Source: Bog-532 sp963830385 | GTDB lineage: Bacteria; Actinomycetota; Actinomycetes; Streptosporangiales; Streptosporangiaceae | Direction of reading: 5' to 3' | Length of the DNA stretch: 64,000 nt | NCBI GenBank assembly: GCA_963830385.1 | Contig: CAWHMD010000002.1 | Span: 558,001 to 622,000 of the forward strand | Shown: one piece after another, positions 34,408 through 43,411 of the stretch | Layout: every line of letters begins with the position of its first letter | How positions within the stretch are numbered: the stretch's first letter is position 1 | The notes under the pieces: model-generated | What the model saw: the letters and a program-made list of their open reading frames with translations, nothing else | Database searches by the model: none | What the model was told of the DNA's origin: nothing | Program-made: the position numbers and the translations under genes

Positions 34408-35810
34408 CGCCGGCTCCCGTCCTGACTGGTCACGGTGGGCGGCCCGGGCAGCGGCAGGAACGGCTCGGCGGCCGTCGCCGTGCACCGGCCGTCGGCGTGC
34501 AAGTCGAGCTCGGCCGCGAACGTGGCCAGCGCGCTGCCCGCGAAGCGGGCCGTTCCGTCCGGGTGGGCGCAGGCGCCCCGCCCGCTGACCAGCCCGGCCC
34601 AGCGCTCGACGTCGGCCCGGACCTGACGGCCGGGCCGGGGCCCGGCCAGCTCGGCCAGGGCTTCGGCCATGCGCGGGAGGCCGTTGAGGCAGGGTCCGCA
34701 CTGACCGGCCGACTCCAGGGCGAGGTAGCGGACCACCCGCGCGGTCTCGGCCAGCCCGCACCGGCTGGCCGGCAGCGCCGCGATCACCCCCGCGCCGACG
34801 ATGCCGCCGCTGGCCCTGAGCGCGGCGTTGTCCAGCGTCAGGCGGGCGGCGCGGGCGGCCGGGATCCAGGTGCCGTGGTAGCCGCCGATCAGCACCGCCT
34901 GCGCGTTGCCGGCGGGGCGTACGGGGCCGATGGGGTGGGTGGGGTTGGCGGGGGTTCCGGTGCGGGCCCGGCCGGACGGCAGGTCGGGGCCGAGCAGAGC
35001 GGCCAGCGGGGTGCCGAGCGCCACCTCGGTGACGCGGGTGGTCCCGTCGGCGTGGTGGACCGTGCAGAGCATGCTGCCGGGCTCGGCGGCCGTGCCCAGC
35101 TGGCGGAACCAGCCGGGGCCGAAGCGGGCGATGAGCGCGATGTGGGCCAGCGTCTCCACGTTCTGGACCAGCGTGGGCGCGCCACCGACTCCCCGCTCGA
35201 AGACCCGGGGCGGCGCGTAGCTGGGCACCGCCTCGCCGCCGTTGAGCACGCTGACCATGGCCGTCTCCTGACCGGCGAGGAACCGGGCCGGGGCCGACGC
35301 CAGCCACACCGGCACCCGGTCGATCCGGCCGGACCAGCGTTCGGACATGGCCCGGCGCAGCACCTCACCGAGCGGGCCGCGGTCCGCCTCGTGCACGTAC
35401 AGGCACGCTTCCTGGGCGCCGACCGCCTCGGCCACCAGCTGCAGCCCGTCCAGCACCAGGTGCGGGGCCAGCCACAGCAGCGACACGTCCTTGTCGCTGG
35501 CCGGCTCGCTCTCGGCGCCGTTGCCGACCACGAACGGACGGCCGCCGGCCGCCGCCACCGCGGCCAGCTTGCGGTGCACCGGGAACGCGGCACCGCCGCG
35601 GCCGGTCAGCCCGGCCGCCTCCAGCTCGGAGATCAGCCGCTGCCGACCGTTCCGGTACGGGACGTGCCCGAGCCGGCCCAGATGGGCGCCCAGTGACTCG
35701 GGCTGGCCGGAGGCGGGGGGCAGCAGCCGCGGCAGGCCGTCCAGCCGGGGCCCCGGTCCCGGCGCCCAGGACGCCGGGCCGTGCGGGGCGGATGTGGCGG
35801 GTGCGCTCAT
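34404..35810 (-). CDS. NuoF-like flavoprotein, Fe-S/SLBB oxidoreductase subunit
   Basis: 468 residues resembling the NADH-binding subunit of complex I and soluble hydrogenases. The FMN/NADH part has GLTGRGGAAFPVHRKL near residue 66 and VGNGAESEPASDKD near 94. The Fe-S region reads ESAGQCGPCLNG near 365 and GRGACAHPDG near 410. Complex I has ESCGxCxPC here; the first cysteine is Ala, leaving three candidate ligands. It overlaps both neighbours by four bases. It probably passes electrons between a pyridine nucleotide, the ferredoxin and the membrane protein. Confidence 0.85.
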   Translation of the reverse strand: MSAPATSAPHGPASWAPGPGPRLDGLPRLLPPASGQPESLGAHLGRLGHVPYRNGRQRLISELEAAGLTGRGGAAFPVHRKLAAVAAAGGRPFVVGNGAESEPASDKDVSLLWLAPHLVLDGLQLVAEAVGAQEACLYVHEADRGPLGEVLRRAMSERWSGRIDRVPVWLASAPARFLAGQETAMVSVLNGGEAVPSYAPPRVFERGVGGAPTLVQNVETLAHIALIARFGPGWFRQLGTAAEPGSMLCTVHHADGTTRVTEVALGTPLAALLGPDLPSGRARTGTPANPTHPIGPVRPAGNAQAVLIGGYHGTWIPAARAARLTLDNAALRASGGIVGAGVIAALPASRCGLAETARVVRYLALESAGQCGPCLNGLPRMAEALAELAGPRPGRQVRADVERWAGLVSGRGACAHPDGTARFAGSALATFAAELDLHADGRCTATAAEPFLPLPGPPTVTSQDGSRR

Positions 35811-36424
35811 CGGCGATCTGCTTTCTCAAGTCGGCGGCTGGTGGCGGCGCGCATGACCGCGCTGACCCGCTGGGCCCGCGGCACCTGCCGGGCCATCAGG
35901 ACCAGCCGCCAGATCAGCGCGGCGGCCAGGACGGCCGCGCACAGCACGGCCAGCCAGAGCAGCAGGCCACGCTGCATGTCGGTGCTGGAGCCGAGGCTGT
36001 GCGCGAACGCGACCGGCCAGCTCGCGTAGGCCAGCCAGTGCACCGCCTTCCACAGCCGGTGGCTCAGGTGCCCGCGGACCAGGCTGGTCACGATCAGCGC
36101 CAGCATCAGGTCGAACGAGATCGCGCCGAGGCCGAGCCAGAAGCCCTCGTAGCCCGAGGTGAACGGGATGACCGCGGAGATCAGCGGGACGCTCACGTAC
36201 CCGTCGATCACCGCGGTGATCACGTGGATGACGATGAACACGACCGACATCAGCGACAGGTTCCGGTGCAGGTTGGTCACGGCGAACCGGGGCAGGCCCG
36301 GAAGCCTGCCCTGCCGGTTGACCAGGATGCCGAGCACCATGACGGCGGTGAGCAGCAGCAGGGACACGACGCCGGTCGCCCGGCTGACGTACCAGGGCAG
36401 CGTGCTGGCGGTGATCCCGTGCAT
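35807..36424 (-). CDS. Ferric-reductase-like haem membrane protein
   Basis: 205 residues with six hydrophobic segments and the fold of the ferric-reductase-like transmembrane domain (PF01794 type). Candidate haem-ligand histidines lie in TNLHRNLS, VIHVITAV, RGHLSHRLWKAVHWLAY and AFAHSLG. No cytoplasmic flavin domain is attached, so the NuoF-like protein coded next in the operon may supply electrons. Start and stop overlap neighbours (TGATG at the 5' side). Confidence 0.83.
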   Translation of the reverse strand: MHGITASTLPWYVSRATGVVSLLLLTAVMVLGILVNRQGRLPGLPRFAVTNLHRNLSLMSVVFIVIHVITAVIDGYVSVPLISAVIPFTSGYEGFWLGLGAISFDLMLALIVTSLVRGHLSHRLWKAVHWLAYASWPVAFAHSLGSSTDMQRGLLLWLAVLCAAVLAAALIWRLVLMARQVPRAQRVSAVMRAATSRRLEKADRR

Positions 36425-36828
36425 CAGGAGCCGCCCGAAGTGGCGTGACCCGAGCCAGAGCTGGACGACGGGCTCGAGGACGGGCTGCTCAGGCCGCTGG
36501 AACTCGACGACCCGCTGTCGGAGTTATTCGAGTTACCGGAACCGCTCGAGCTGGAGTTGCTGCCCGAGCTGGTTGAGCCCGACGAGCCCGAGGAGCTGGA
36601 GCCCGAAGAGCTGGTACCCGAGGAGCCGGAACTGGTGCTGCCCGTGCTGGACGAGCTCCCGGACTTGGCCGTGCTGCTGGTGGCCGACCCGGGCAGCGCC
36701 AGCGCGACCGCCCCGGCCGCCAGCACGCTGGCCACGCCGACCGTCGCGGTCGTGGTGGTGATCCGGCTGCTGGCTCGCTGGCGGGCGGCCACGGCCCGGG
36801 CCACGGTGTCTCGCTTCCGGCTGTTCAT
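36424..36828 (-). CDS. Membrane-anchored Ser/Gly-rich low-complexity protein
   Basis: 134 residues, no recognised family. A basic N-terminus (MNSRKRDTVARAVAARQRA) precedes one hydrophobic segment at about 30-50, then an 80-residue tail of Ser, Gly, Thr and Asn, presumably outside the membrane. The ATG at 36828 is taken; a longer frame adds no hydrophobic or family feature. It is first in the redox operon. In related clusters I know an FMN-binding protein often stands here; this one has no such domain. Confidence 0.7.
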   Translation of the reverse strand: MNSRKRDTVARAVAARQRASSRITTTTATVGVASVLAAGAVALALPGSATSSTAKSGSSSSTGSTSSGSSGTSSSGSSSSGSSGSTSSGSNSSSSGSGNSNNSDSGSSSSSGLSSPSSSPSSSSGSGHATSGGS

Positions 36829-37001
36829 GACTTGAAGTTTCACCTCATCGCCTGGGCGGGTCCTCGGTGTAGTTTCTGAGCCAGCTATGAGCCTGCACGC
36901 CCGCGGCGCCCGGCGTAACCCGGCTAGGCTCAGAAGTGTCGGGAGCCGGTGTCGATTGGCATTGGGGGGGCACACATCGATTACGGAGAGAGGGGCAAGT
37001 C

Positions 37002-37571
37002 ATGACACCAACTCCGGACGCCCAGCAGCCGCCTGAACGTGAAGATCAGGCCGGGACCGGGCCGGGCGGCGCGGAGATCCCGGTCCCGCGGGCAGAATTC
37101 CTCCAGGCACCCAGGCAGCTGATGCGGGGGTCGCGCGCCCTGGTCATCGGCGGAGCGGCCGGGATCGGACGGGTGATCGCACTCGGGCTGGCCCGGGAAG
37201 GCGTCGACGTGGCGATCGTCTACGCCCCCGACGAGCCGGTCGAGGACGCCACCGAGACGGCAGCCCTGGTCGAGCAGGAGGGGCGGCGGTGCATCACCAT
37301 GCGCGGCGACCTCTCGGACGAGGACACCTGCCAGCAAGCGGTCGACCAGACCGTGGCCGAGCTGGGCGGGATCGACATGCTGGTCAACGTGACCGCGATC
37401 CAGAGCGGTTTCAGCGACCTGGCGGCCCTGGACGACGACCGGTGGGAGCGGAGTTTCCGCACGAACCTTTTCAGCTTCTTCATGGCCACGCGGCGGCCCA
37501 TCCCGGGTGGCCGCAAGCGCAGGGGCCGCCGTCGTCCGCTCACCGGAGACCTGATCCCCAGGGACCTGTGA
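37002..37571 (+). pseudogene. Truncated short-chain dehydrogenase/reductase
   Basis: 189 codons. The Rossmann half is intact: ALVIGGAAGIGRVIALGLAREG near residue 48, DLSDEDTC, and DMLVNVTA near 125. The match to the SDR family of general-stress type ends after FRTNLFSFFMATRRPIP; the remaining 25 residues are Arg-rich and unrelated. The catalytic Ser and YxxxK, and the last third of the enzyme, are missing. GGAGAGAGGGG precedes the ATG, so it may still be expressed, but it cannot be an active SDR. Confidence 0.8.
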
Positions 37572-37600
37572 CCTGGACCGGCGCACCAGACCGGCCGTGT

Positions 37601-37620
37601 CCCGGGGGCGCGCCCCCGGG
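37601..37620. terminator. 20-bp perfect GC palindrome
   Basis: CCCGGGGGCG joined to its complement, 30 bases after the truncated SDR stop. Likely a hairpin terminator without T-tract. Confidence 0.5.
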
Positions 37621-37644
37621 CTGCTCCGTCGGCGCTCAGGTGAG

Positions 37645-37679
37645 GGTGTCACCTTCGCCACGCCGGCGCTAGTGACACC
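37645..37679 (+). promoter_or_regulatory. 8-bp inverted repeat abutting the acyl-CoA synthetase start
   Basis: GGTGTCAC (37645-37652) and GTGACACC (37672-37679) form a perfect dyad with a 19-base spacer, ending at the base before the ATG. It may be an operator or an RNA stem that covers the start. Confidence 0.5.
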
Positions 37680-39524
37680 ATGGCTGCCATGACCGACCGC
37701 CGCAGCGACGCGGCCGCCTTCCGGGCCGCTCGCGATCTCCTGCTCCGTCACCGTGCCGACTACCAGGCCGCCCGGGCCGAATTTTCCTGGCCCGTGCTGG
37801 AAGAGTTCAACTGGGCACTGGACTGGTTCGACGCGATCGCCGCCGAGCACCCGGACCGGGCCGCGCTGCGCATCGTGACCAAGGACGCGGCGCACGGCAC
37901 CCGGATCAGCTACGCGGACATGGCCGCCCGGTCGAGCCAGGTGGCCGGCTGGCTGCGCGAGCTGGGGGTCCGGCGCGGGGACCGGCTGCTGCTGATGCTG
38001 GGCAACATCGCGCCGCTGTGGGAGGTCATCCTGGCCGCGATGAAGCTCGGCGCGGTGATCGTGCCGACGTCCACGCTGCTCGGCCCGGCCGACCTGGCCG
38101 AACGGATCGCCCGGGGCGACGTGCGGCACGTGGTGACCGAGTCGGCCCACGTGCCGAAGTTCCGCGAGGTGCCCGGCGACTGGACGCGGATCGCAGTGGA
38201 ACCGACGGTGGGCGGAGCGACCGCTGAGGCCAGTGATGCGACGGGGGCTGGCGGGGCGCGAGAGGCGGCGGCACCGGCGCCGGGGGCGTGGCTGCCGTAC
38301 GCGGACTCTTTCGCGGCCGCGGCCGAGTTCACCCCGGACGGGGTGACCAAGGCCAGCGACCCGCTGCTGCTGTACTTCACCTCGGGCACCACCGCCCAGC
38401 CCAAGCTGGTCGAGCACACCCACGCCTCGTACCCGGCGGGCCACCTGTCCACGATGTACTGGATCGGGCTGCAGCCCGGCGACGTCCACCTGAACATCTC
38501 CTCCCCCGGCTGGGCCAAGCACGCCTGGAGCAACGTGTACGCGCCCTGGAACGCGGGCGCCACCGCCCTGGTTTTCGGCTACGACCGGTTCTCGGCCGGT
38601 GATCTGCTGCAGGTGCTGGGCGCCGAAGGCGTGACCACGTTCTGCGCGCCGCCGACCGTGTGGCGGATGCTCATCCAGGCCGACCTGGCCAGCGCCGGCG
38701 TGACCGCGCTGCGCGAGTGCCTGGCGGCCGGCGAGCCGCTCAACCCGGAGGTCATCGACCAGGTCCGGCAGGCCTGGGACATCACCGTCCGGGACGGCTA
38801 CGGCCAGACCGAGACCACCGCGCAGGCCGGGAACACCCCCGGCCAGCCGGTCCGGCCCGGGTCGATGGGGCGGCCGCTGCCGGGCTATGAGATCACCCTG
38901 ATCGAGCCGGTGACCGGCCAGCCCGCCGGGGAGGGCGAGATCTGCCTGGACCTCAGTCAGCGGCCGCTCGGCCTGATGACGGGATACCAGGGTGACCCCG
39001 AGCAGGACGCCGAGGCCATGCGGGACGGGTACTACCACACCGGCGACGTGGCGAGCAGGGACGCCGACGGCTACATCACCTACGTGGGCCGGACCGACGA
39101 CGTGTTCAAGGCCTCCGACTACCGGATCAGCCCGTTCGAGCTGGAGAGCGCGCTCATCGAGCACGAGGCGGTGGCCGAGGCGGCGGTGGTGCCGTCCCCC
39201 GACCCGGTGCGGCTGGCCGTGCCCAAGGCCTACGTGACGCTGGTGGCCGGGGTCGTCCCGTCGGCCGAGGTGGCCCAGTCGATCATGGCGTTCAGCCGGA
39301 CCCGGCTGGCGCCGTACAAGCGGGTACGGCGGATCGAGTTCGCCGACCTGCCCAAGACGATCTCCGGGAAGATCCGCCGGGTCGAGCTGCGCGGCCAGGA
39401 GGAGACCCGGGCCGGCGCCGCGACGCCCCCGGGCCGGGACCCGGACGGGGTGGGCGGGCCGTTCCGCAGTACGCCGTCGCCGCGCGGCACCACCGAGTTC
39501 TGGGAAGAGGACTTCAGCTGGTGA
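37680..39524 (+). CDS. Acyl-CoA synthetase (AMP-forming), medium-chain type
   Basis: 614-residue enzyme that activates a carboxylic acid to its CoA thioester through an acyl-adenylate. The P-loop is YFTSGTTAQPKLVEHTH near residue 235; DGYGQTETT near 377; YHTGDVASRDADGYITYVGR with the hinge near 450; and the catalytic lysine in PKTISGKIRR near 558. The N-terminal FNWALDWFD is typical of the ACSM/benzoate-like branch. An ATG three codons later is also possible. Its 3' end overlaps the convergent GH3 gene by 11 bp. The truncated SDR upstream may once have been a partner. Confidence 0.9.
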   Translation: MAAMTDRRSDAAAFRAARDLLLRHRADYQAARAEFSWPVLEEFNWALDWFDAIAAEHPDRAALRIVTKDAAHGTRISYADMAARSSQVAGWLRELGVRRGDRLLLMLGNIAPLWEVILAAMKLGAVIVPTSTLLGPADLAERIARGDVRHVVTESAHVPKFREVPGDWTRIAVEPTVGGATAEASDATGAGGAREAAAPAPGAWLPYADSFAAAAEFTPDGVTKASDPLLLYFTSGTTAQPKLVEHTHASYPAGHLSTMYWIGLQPGDVHLNISSPGWAKHAWSNVYAPWNAGATALVFGYDRFSAGDLLQVLGAEGVTTFCAPPTVWRMLIQADLASAGVTALRECLAAGEPLNPEVIDQVRQAWDITVRDGYGQTETTAQAGNTPGQPVRPGSMGRPLPGYEITLIEPVTGQPAGEGEICLDLSQRPLGLMTGYQGDPEQDAEAMRDGYYHTGDVASRDADGYITYVGRTDDVFKASDYRISPFELESALIEHEAVAEAAVVPSPDPVRLAVPKAYVTLVAGVVPSAEVAQSIMAFSRTRLAPYKRVRRIEFADLPKTISGKIRRVELRGQEETRAGAATPPGRDPDGVGGPFRSTPSPRGTTEFWEEDFSW

Positions 39525-42300
39525 CGTCGACCACGAACGTGCCCTGGGCCGTGTGACCGTGGTACGTCACCGTGGCGGTGATCGTGGCCGGCCCCGCGGC
39601 CATCGCGCGGATGACCGAGCCGCGGGCGCTCACCACGTCCGGATGGTCGCTGCGGTAACGAACGGTCATGCCTGCGGGCAGCGGCGTGCTCTGGCCCTTG
39701 GTGATGTAGCCGTACAGGCCCTGGTCGGATAGGGACACGGTGACGTGCGGAGCGATCGTGGCCCCGGCCGGGACGAACACCCGCTGAGTCACGCCGGCGG
39801 CCGCGTCGGCGGGCAGTACCGGCTGAACGGTGACCACCGACGGCACCGGCCGCAGCGCGCCGGTCACGCTGACCAGCACCTGCTGGGCGATGTCCACGCT
39901 GGACGAGCCCAGTTGCAGGCCGTACTGGCCGTCGTCGACCACGTACCGGTTGGTGCCCTCATCGAAGAACGCCAGGCTGGGCACCCTGACCGAAAACGTG
40001 AGCTGTCGCGTCTGCCCGGGCGCCAGAGTCACCTTCTGGAACGACAGCAGCCGCTTGGCTGGCCGCTGCAGCGCCGCCGGGGCGTCCGGGGTGGTGGCGT
40101 ACAGCTGGGCCACCGTGGCCCCGGCCACCCGGCCGGTGTTGGTGACATCCGCACTCAGCGCCACGGTGTCGTTGGCGTCGGCGCGGGTGCGGTTGACGCT
40201 CAGGTGTGAATACCGGAAGCTGGCGTAGCTGAGCCCGTAACCGAATGGCCAGCTGATGCTGCCAGTGAAGTACTGATAGGTCCGGCCGTCTGTGGTGGCC
40301 GTGGGGCGGATGTTGTAGTCGGTGATTGCTGGCAGCTGGCTGGCGTCCGCATACCAGGTGAACGGCAGGTGCCCGCTCGGGCTGACCCGGCCCAGCAGGA
40401 CATCGGCCAGGGCCGCTCCCTGGCGCTGGCCGTTGTAGGAACTCCAGAGCAGCGCCGGGGTGGTACCCGCGAATGAACTGGTGTCGACCTCCCCCATCGT
40501 CTCCAGGTAGACGACGGTGTCGGGGTTGGCCGCCTCGACCTGGCTGATCATCGAGGCCTGGGCACCGGGCAGCGCCAGCGAGGTGCGGTCGTTGGCCTCC
40601 GAGCCGGTGGTCTGGTCGGTGCCGGCCACGACCACTACTGCGTCGTAGTTCTTCGCCGTGGCCACCGAAGCCTGGTCGACCGTGGTCAGGGTGGCTCCGG
40701 TGGTGCCCCCGGTGACGCCCGGGTAGTAGTCCACCTGGGCCTGCGGGTCGATGGCCCGCACCGCGGCCTTGAGCCCGGCGTAACTGTCGACGTTGTTGGC
40801 GGTCCCGGACGCGGCCTGGGTGCTGGAGTAGCCGCCCAGGTACAGCGACTGCGGGTGCGCGTAGTAGCCGATGACCGCGAGCTTGTAGGGGCCGGAGTGC
40901 GGGATCTTCAGCGGCAGCAGTGGGTTGTGGCTGCTGGTCTGCGCGACTGGCGAGTTCTTCAGCAGCACCAGGCTCTGGTCGGCGCTGCGCTGGGCCTGCT
41001 CCAGCCGCTGCGGGGTCTCGGTGATGGCATGATTGGCGTCGCTGTTGACCCAGGTGGTGCCGCCCAGCTCGGCGCGGGCCCGCGCGACCCAGGGCACTTC
41101 GGACTCGGCGTCGAACTCGCCGGTCTCGATCCGGGCCGTGAACAGGCGCACGACCGAGGTGTCGACGTCGCCGATGTTGTAGGTGTCGGTGAGCGTCTGG
41201 ATCTGCTGGCTGAGCGCGGTGGGGATGGTGTTGCCGTAGTCGTAGCTGTCGTGGTACCCGGCGTTGCAGTCCAGGTCCTCGCCGGCCGAGTTGGCGTAGG
41301 CCGAGCGCGTGTACTGGTTCACCGGGGTGGACGAGTTCGGCGGTACCCAGTCGTGCCCGGCCTGCATGATGTAGACGGCGTCACAGTCCGAGGTGAAGTA
41401 GCCGCCGAAGCCGAACGTCTCCCGGGCCAGTTCCTGGGACAGCTGCACGTTGGCCGGCGACGGGATGCCGTTGACCTCGTTGTACGAGCTCATGATCGAG
41501 CCAGGGTGGCTCTGGGCGATGATCTCGGCGAACTGCTTGGTGTAGTACTCGCGCAGTGTCCGCTGGTCCATGTTGGAGCTACCGGTCAGCCGGCTGTCCT
41601 CGGTGTTGTTCGCCGCATAGTGCTTGAGTGTGGCCAGCGCCTGGTAGTACCCGTGCGCCGACGGCGGCAGCTGACCCTGCTCGGTCTCGCCCTGCAGGCC
41701 GTCGACGTACTGGGAGGCCAGGTCAGCGGTGAGGGTCGGGTCCTCGCTCCAGGTCTCGTCGTCCCGCCCCCACCGCGGATCGCGGGCCAGGTTCACGGTC
41801 GGGGCGTAGAAGTCCAGGTTTTCGGTGTTGCCCGGGGACACCTCACGGGCCTCGGCCCCGATCTGCTGGGCCTCGTCGTAGACCAGGGTGGGGTCCCACG
41901 TGCTGCCCATGGACAGGTCCGAGGGGTAGGACGTGGTGTTGACCAGGGTGGTGGCGTTCCCGCTGGCGGTGAGCGTGGAGGCATTGACGCCGTGGTTCGA
42001 CTCGTTCCACCAGCCCCAGGCGGCCACCCCCAGCCGCGGGATCGCGGGCGCCCGGCTGCTGTCCATCTGGGCTGCCTTCTCGGCGGTGGTCATCCGGGAG
42101 ACCAGATCGGCGGCGCGCTCGGCCGGGCTGTAGGCGCGGTTCAGGTAAACCGGGACGACCTGGGCGTCGGCCCGGCCCCCGGTGCCACCGGGCCCGCCGG
42201 AGGACAGGGCTGCGGCGGGGACCACGACAGCCACCGCCGCCACCATTGCCAGGTACTTCAGCGGTCGAGCACGCCTGGTCAACCGGTTTCCGAAATTCAT
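39514..42300 (-). CDS. Secreted GH3 beta-glycosidase (xylosidase/glucosidase-like)
   Basis: 928 residues. A signal peptide covers about 1-40 (RRARPLKYLAMVAAVAVVVPAAAL). The GH3 N-terminal barrel contains NLARDPRWGRDDETWSEDP, TLKHYAANNTE and the nucleophile Asp in FTSDCDAVYIM near residue 305. The second GH3 domain, a fibronectin-III-like domain ending near residue 800, and a final Ig-like (Big2-type) domain follow. The order resembles beta-xylosidases such as BxlB. GAAGAGG precedes the ATG at 42300. A dyad upstream suggests sugar-responsive repression. Confidence 0.88.
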   Translation of the reverse strand: MNFGNRLTRRARPLKYLAMVAAVAVVVPAAALSSGGPGGTGGRADAQVVPVYLNRAYSPAERAADLVSRMTTAEKAAQMDSSRAPAIPRLGVAAWGWWNESNHGVNASTLTASGNATTLVNTTSYPSDLSMGSTWDPTLVYDEAQQIGAEAREVSPGNTENLDFYAPTVNLARDPRWGRDDETWSEDPTLTADLASQYVDGLQGETEQGQLPPSAHGYYQALATLKHYAANNTEDSRLTGSSNMDQRTLREYYTKQFAEIIAQSHPGSIMSSYNEVNGIPSPANVQLSQELARETFGFGGYFTSDCDAVYIMQAGHDWVPPNSSTPVNQYTRSAYANSAGEDLDCNAGYHDSYDYGNTIPTALSQQIQTLTDTYNIGDVDTSVVRLFTARIETGEFDAESEVPWVARARAELGGTTWVNSDANHAITETPQRLEQAQRSADQSLVLLKNSPVAQTSSHNPLLPLKIPHSGPYKLAVIGYYAHPQSLYLGGYSSTQAASGTANNVDSYAGLKAAVRAIDPQAQVDYYPGVTGGTTGATLTTVDQASVATAKNYDAVVVVAGTDQTTGSEANDRTSLALPGAQASMISQVEAANPDTVVYLETMGEVDTSSFAGTTPALLWSSYNGQRQGAALADVLLGRVSPSGHLPFTWYADASQLPAITDYNIRPTATTDGRTYQYFTGSISWPFGYGLSYASFRYSHLSVNRTRADANDTVALSADVTNTGRVAGATVAQLYATTPDAPAALQRPAKRLLSFQKVTLAPGQTRQLTFSVRVPSLAFFDEGTNRYVVDDGQYGLQLGSSSVDIAQQVLVSVTGALRPVPSVVTVQPVLPADAAAGVTQRVFVPAGATIAPHVTVSLSDQGLYGYITKGQSTPLPAGMTVRYRSDHPDVVSARGSVIRAMAAGPATITATVTYHGHTAQGTFVVDVTS

Positions 42301-42432
42301 GCGGCCTCTTCCGGGCAGGCACCATCGCGATGCCACGAGTGGCAGGCAGACAGCGGCATCGACCCCAGATTCACCCAGGTCAGTCCGCTACATCACCAAA
42401 CTACGCACCGAATTCCCCGCAAGTCAACAATC

Positions 42433-42451
42433 AAATGTTCGAAACATTTCG
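42433..42451. promoter_or_regulatory. Dyad operator upstream of GH3 gene
   Basis: AAATGTT-CGA-AACATTT (42433-42449) is a perfect dyad overlapping CGAAA-CA-TTTCG (42440-42451). It is flanked further out by GTCAA and TTGAC. CGAAA/TTTCG dyads are reported for LacI-type regulators of xylan-degradation genes in streptomycetes; no such regulator gene is in the window. Confidence 0.55.
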
Positions 42452-42487
42452 ACAATTGACGCGGACGACGGGCGGGAAGGCGATTGA

Positions 42488-43411
42488 TCAGCTGGTGACG
42501 TCGGCCGTGGTGAACCGGGCCCAGGCGAACGAGCCGAACAGGACCAGGTAGACGGCGAACGAGAGCAGCCCCTTGAGCAGGGTGCCGGTGTCGATCGGGA
42601 CCCGCAGCAGCGCGTCGAACGAGTTCCACCAGTGGGTCGGCAGGTACGGCTGGATGACCGCGAACTGGGGCACCTGGTCGCAGACCTCGCTGGCCACGAC
42701 GAAGATGGCCAGCGCGGCGATCGCCCCGATGGCGTGCTCGGTGAGGGTGGAGAAGGCCAGGCCGATGGCGCCCAGGGCGGCCATCGCGGCCGACACGTAG
42801 AGCGTGACGAGCAGCAGCCGGAGGATGCCTTCGGCCAGCGACACGGTGGTGCCCGACAGCAGCGTGACCGGGCCGATCGGGAACAGCGCGGCCCCGGTGG
42901 CCAGCGCCACCGCGGTGACCACGAACGTCACCGCCAGCCCGAACACCACGATCGAGGCGTACTTGACCGCCAGCAGGCGGGTGCGCCCGGCCGGGACCGC
43001 CAGCAGGTAGCGGATCGTGCCGTAGCCGGCCTCGCCCGCGATCGAGTCGCCCGCGATCACCGCCACCGCCACCGGCATGACCAGCGTGAGCAGGATCGAC
43101 AGGGCGATGAAGCTGAGGAAGACGCCGTTGCCGGTGAGCTCGGTGACGAAGGCCAGGCCGCCGTTGCCGCCCCCGTTACCGCCGCCACTGTGCGGGTGCG
43201 AGGCCAGCCGCAGGCCGACCCCGATGAGGATGGGGAACAGCGCCACCACGGCCAGCAGGATGATGTTGCGGCGGCGGCCGAACACCTGCCGCAGCTCGGA
43301 GCGGAAGAACCGGAGCCAGGCCCGGCCGGCCCCCGGTGCGCGGCCCGCGGCCGGCAGGGCCGCGGCGGCCGGGCCTGGGCCCCCGGGAGCGGTGACGGTC
43401 TGGTCAGCCAT
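42488..43411 (-). CDS. ABC-2 type transporter permease
   Basis: 307 residues with six hydrophobic segments and a basic N-terminus (FFRSELRQVFGRRRN) typical of ABC-2 permeases of the NatB/BcrB kind. A large Gly-rich loop lies near residues 75-90. The gene is coupled to its ATPase by an 8-bp overlap. Together they form an exporter with the LolA-like protein; the cargo is not identified. Confidence 0.88.
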   Translation of the reverse strand: MADQTVTAPGGPGPAAAALPAAGRAPGAGRAWLRFFRSELRQVFGRRRNIILLAVVALFPILIGVGLRLASHPHSGGGNGGGNGGLAFVTELTGNGVFLSFIALSILLTLVMPVAVAVIAGDSIAGEAGYGTIRYLLAVPAGRTRLLAVKYASIVVFGLAVTFVVTAVALATGAALFPIGPVTLLSGTTVSLAEGILRLLLVTLYVSAAMAALGAIGLAFSTLTEHAIGAIAALAIFVVASEVCDQVPQFAVIQPYLPTHWWNSFDALLRVPIDTGTLLKGLLSFAVYLVLFGSFAWARFTTADVTS

